A stretch of DNA of 64,000 bases from Arcuatula senhousia (lineage: Eukaryota; Mollusca; Bivalvia; Mytilida; Mytilidae): assembly GCA_963971305.1 (NCBI GenBank), contig OZ020307.1, positions 55,611,702 through 55,675,701 of the forward strand, read 5' to 3'. Under the pieces are notes generated by a model. The model saw only the letters and a program-made list of their open reading frames with translations, searched no databases and was not told the DNA's origin. Below, piece by piece: positions 60,031-64,000 of the stretch (the stretch's first letter is position 1; the number at the start of each line of letters is the position of its first letter). Made by a program: the position numbers and the translations under genes.

Positions 60031-63000
60031 TAATACGTTCCCTCAAACCTCATGTTAATTTATCCTAACTAGTGCTTTTTATGGCAAAATTCGGACATAT
60101 ACTTTTACCCTTGTCCATTACTCGGATACTGAATGTTGGCGGTCAATGATATTTAACCATAAGATGTGTCTTAGGTAGTTCAACACCACACATTAGAACT
60201 TAAGTAACTGTGACCTTGGATGATTTATTGGTTGAGGTAAATATCACCAATAATACACCAATGATACATGTTAGGGGTCAAAGATATTTTAAAACTACAA
60301 ATGTTTTGCAATTGGGTAGAATGATACCACTCACTATATTTAATGCATCAACGACATGTGTTTATTTCTTGGTGAAGGTCCACATCCGAGGAAATACACG
60401 TTGGGGTCAATGAATTTTCAAGAATGGGAGGGCCAACTGTGGCTCATAGGCGCATTTTCTATTTTTTAATGATAATTACATGTACTCCGAATACTTAAGA
60501 ACCTCGTGTTAATCTTAAAAATTATCGTCGAATATATTTCAATTTGGTAGGGTATATAAATAGCTACGGAGGTCAATCAATTCTGTATTGTACTGTCTCT
60601 ATTGTAGATGATTCAAATGTTCTTTAAAAGGAATCTCAACTAAGTATCTTTTCCTTTTGACAGAATTAGCTTTACATTTGCCACTTTGGAATTCTTACAA
60701 AAACATTGTGGAAAACCTTTTATTGACTTCATAGGTAATAGCAATAACAAACAATGACTAAATATTAAGGAAATTTATCAAGTCAAATAGAAACGCGACG
60801 GGTAGCAACCATAGAAACAAGATCTAGGTACACGACTAAAGAAGGCTTTGTAAACATGAAATTGTAGAAAATTTACTTGTAACACTGAATAGACATAGAC
60901 TCACTAGAAACTGCAAAGATAACATTGGTTTGCCTGTTAAAACCATACAGCAAGTTAGTGAAGCTAATATAGTTTTCAATATTTTATTATATAGGAAAAA
61001 AGGAGAAACTAATATCTTGAGGAATCCATCAAAGGGTGGTGATTTGTGTTTTAAGTCAAATCTTAATTTTATGCAGCCTTCAGCATATGAATTTTTTTCT
61101 GACAGTATATATATCCATCTTAACTGTTTTTATTGACAACCACTATGGAACTTAGTAATTTTGAAGAAGCAATAATGTACAGTGGTGTCAAGTGCATGAG
61201 GATCAGTAAAGACTTTGAATATTTGATGCTTGGTCTCGACCCCCATATGATCTAATAATACTTTATAACATTTCTTTATTCAATTATTGACAATAATTGC
61301 AAAAATGTGACTAGAATTTTTATTTAGGCAAATAATAGGACGGAAGCACGTAAAGTTAATTTTGTACTGAGTTTTTTCTTCATCATGCTATAAAATTCTT
61401 CAATCTTATTGTATTTGGACAGGAGATAAATACATTTATCGTAAAAAGCTATTTTTGATTTATAAGTTTATATTTACCATACTGTTACAATATGGTTTTG
61501 GAGTTAAACATACAGAGTATTACTGTACTAACGTATTTTGTTTTTGTCCGTCAACGTAGAGTCACGTTGTTGTCTGTGATGTCCTTAATAATGACTCATG
61601 TCATGACAAACAAGAATCTTGTTTTTTTCGTTTGTTATTAAGGATTGTATCTTCGACGAAATTAATGTATGGGGTATTATAAGTGTCTAATTTTCTCATT
61701 TTGTCGCCTACTGATTTTCAAGTTTTGGTCTTCCATCATTTGAAATTGATGTCATATTTTTTCGATAGTAATTGAAACATTATAATAAGACAACATGGAT
61801 TGAATTTTACCACTACTCCCACCTTTTTTCGTTTTTTTTAGGAAGAGCCTTATGTAGTCATATAAGTATGATTTTCGCGTATTTTTATCATATAAACATG
61901 GTAAATTGGTTAGTTAAATTCCTAATAGACATTGATATCTGTTATTCTTAATGTTTCAATATATTCTAATAATTTAGAATGTAAAAATGTAAACTTGAGA
62001 CCTTATAATGTTTTCTTCGTTCATATTTAAAATTTGATGACATTTTGTTTTTAAAATTCTCTTAAGGTTGGTCACTCTTCATGTTTCAGGATTTCAGTCT
62101 GATTTCAGAACTCCTCTACGCTTTGCCTTTAAATATTGAAGAATTTTTTTTGCACACTGACCCCTACTTTTTATGATATTTTCTGATTATATATAGACCT
62201 TAACAACCAACTGTATAAAATTTCTTAAAATTCTTGTAACAACTTTTTAAGGCCAAAAACGTCACAATGTCAAAGTAATGTAAAATCTAGAGGAGTCTGA
62301 TTTCTCGCCAAATTGTTGAGGTCATTTATCTCGAAAACGAGCACACAGACCTATCACTTTCTTTTTGCTATTGGATTAAGTCAACAATTATCTATCATTT
62401 CCACCACATATAATAAAATCTTTGATATTAAAAAAGTTCAGGAGTGACCATCCTTAAAAAACACACGTTTGTGTCAAATGGTCGGATGATTTGTTTGTGC
62501 AAATAAAACTTGGGATTCGAATGCCCTATTGCAACTTCTTTGCTGTAATTTAGAAACTGGCAATTAGTGAAGCTTGTAGATTATAATCAAATAATCAAAT
62601 ATATAAAATGGTGTATGTATTAAATGAATCCCAAAAAGTAATATGTATCTTGTTTTTTTTATTTAATCTGTAATGAACAGATTTTTCTTCCTTCCAGTAC
62701 TTATTTTGTATATTTAACGCTTTGATTTAAGTATAGTATATTATAGATTCATAGATTTCCCATTTAATCCATAGATGAGCTTGAACATTATACTCATGGA
62801 GAAATTTTCTTAAAAGTCGGAGAGTTAATAAATTTCTTGAAGAGCTTGCCACGTGAATGGGGCCTTTAAAGATCGATTGTTTTATCAAAATTTATTAGAT
62901 GAATGAAGATAAAACCGAATGAAATTGTATAGATTCCTGATATTTTCAAAATAGCAAATGCAAGCTATATTCAGAAAGCTTGAAAGAAAATGTATAAATC

Positions 63001-63917
63001 AAGTTCATTATATAGTGTATTCTTCATCAGAACCTATTAAGAGATATGAACGATGCAGATATTTTTCTCTTGATGTGTTGCTGATGTACATTTTCGTGTC
63101 CGTTATGTTTATTTCCCTTGATATTAAAAAGCTGGCCTGGATCAAAACATAAGCACAACAATGTGCCAGAGAACATATTACAAACATGCACCTTGGGCGC
63201 ATACTATTTAATACTCACCAGAGATGCTCCAAACGAAGATTACTAATGAATGGAAAGTCTGAAATAAAGCAAAGATAAAACATAGTAAAAATGTCGGGCG
63301 AATTGCAAAATGAAAAACAAAAAACAGTATATACCAGGAAAAGAATATAACTTTTAAAGGGGTTTTAACACACCCAAAGATTGGTTAAAAATGCTAAATT
63401 GATACTATTATGTTCTTTCTTTAATAACACTATCTTTTAACCTTTTTATAGTTATCAAGTATCGTGAAATTATGACCCTTAAACTTAAACTTGTATCTAT
63501 TTAAGGTACCTTGATTTTTCATCATACATATTGGTACCTCTAAATTGATAAATAGACCGGCTGGAAATTAAAAGTTTTATTACACCTAGATCTTAAGTGC
63601 TATGAGTCAAATGATTGACTATTGCCTACTACTGACTAGTGATTATTCTGTTTTATCTGAGAGATGACCATGAAGGAGATATGAAATTTGAGAAACCAGA
63701 TGGAGACACAAGGTCACATATACAGTGGAAATGTCTATAAATACCTGAATAGAGCATATCAAACAGTTGCCAAATATATAACAACAAAGTAGACTATAAC
63801 TAGTTGAAGACTAATCCAATTAAAACAAAGAAAATCGACTGATATTAGAAGGAATTAAAAGTAACAACATCGGAACGGGTTAAAGGCATATTGTCTACGG
63901 CAAACTCTTTGTTTTTA
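60031..63917. other. Non-coding AT-rich end region
   Basis: 61590-61830 resembles 27150-27360 and 46900-47080 (ctcattttgtcgcctact, caagttttggtcttc). A 68-codon frame at 60930-61136 has no recognisable domain. No repeats of the main families were seen after 61.9 kb. Confidence 0.4.
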
Positions 63918-63933
63918 CCCCCCCCCCCCCCCC
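63918..63933. repeat. Poly-C tract of 16
   Basis: Sixteen C residues between tttttac... and attttttttgg. Homopolymer length is often misread; the true length is uncertain. Confidence 0.85.
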
Positions 63934-64000
63934 ATTTTTTTTGGGTGTAAATTAGACCGAAATGCAATAAAATGAATATTGAAATACAAATTTGTCACCA

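Noticed and set aside
60930..61136. 68-residue open frame
   Set aside because: Coding-like composition but nothing recognisable; no splice-compatible neighbours found.

Overview
This is animal DNA: AT-rich, intron-bearing and packed with dispersed repeats. The repeat types (ca. 160-bp tandem units with CACCTGG-type ends, a repeat carrying the gacgaaacgcgcgtc core, many short TIR elements) and the receptor sequence suggest a bivalve mollusc. A marine mussel (Mytilus-like) is my best guess, from remembered repeat types rather than a search. There is one 100-N assembly gap (20146-20245).

Three genuine genes are supported. (1) On the + strand, four short exons between 1789 and 16312 encode the C-terminal half of a short-chain dehydrogenase of the DHRS11/farnesol-dehydrogenase type; its first exons lie left of the window, and an 11.8-kb intron is filled with repeats. 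(2) On the - strand, 21379-22587 encodes a complete 402-residue class A GPCR of the somatostatin/allatostatin-C receptor type, with a probable short intron in its 5' leader. (3) On the + strand, a two-exon, apparently intact piggyBac-family transposase (42235-44488) sits inside a complete element, 42062-45247, bounded by TTAA target duplications.

Everything else is mobile or repeated DNA. At least twelve pieces of one reverse-transcriptase element family (Penelope-like by inference) share the same 3' tail. A truncated LINE lies on the - strand near 36.5-37.1 kb. There are two Pearl/Helentron-like elements, a tRNA-derived SINE with a 12-bp target duplication, several TIR elements with 3-bp TWA duplications (Harbinger-like), a mariner-like element with TA duplications, foldback elements and tandem arrays.

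At larger scale, 24.9-39.7 kb and 40.2-59.3 kb share a colinear series of weakly similar non-coding blocks in the same orientation, and part of the series recurs at 61.6 kb. I read this as an old tandem segmental duplication later split by insertions. One TIR element (56322-58061) interrupts a dispersed repeat whose uninterrupted copy at about 38.3 kb acts as an empty site within the window. I found no operon, CRISPR array, rRNA or functional tRNA, and no convincing new multi-gene system; the strongest leads are the intact piggyBac element and the overlooked spliced genes.
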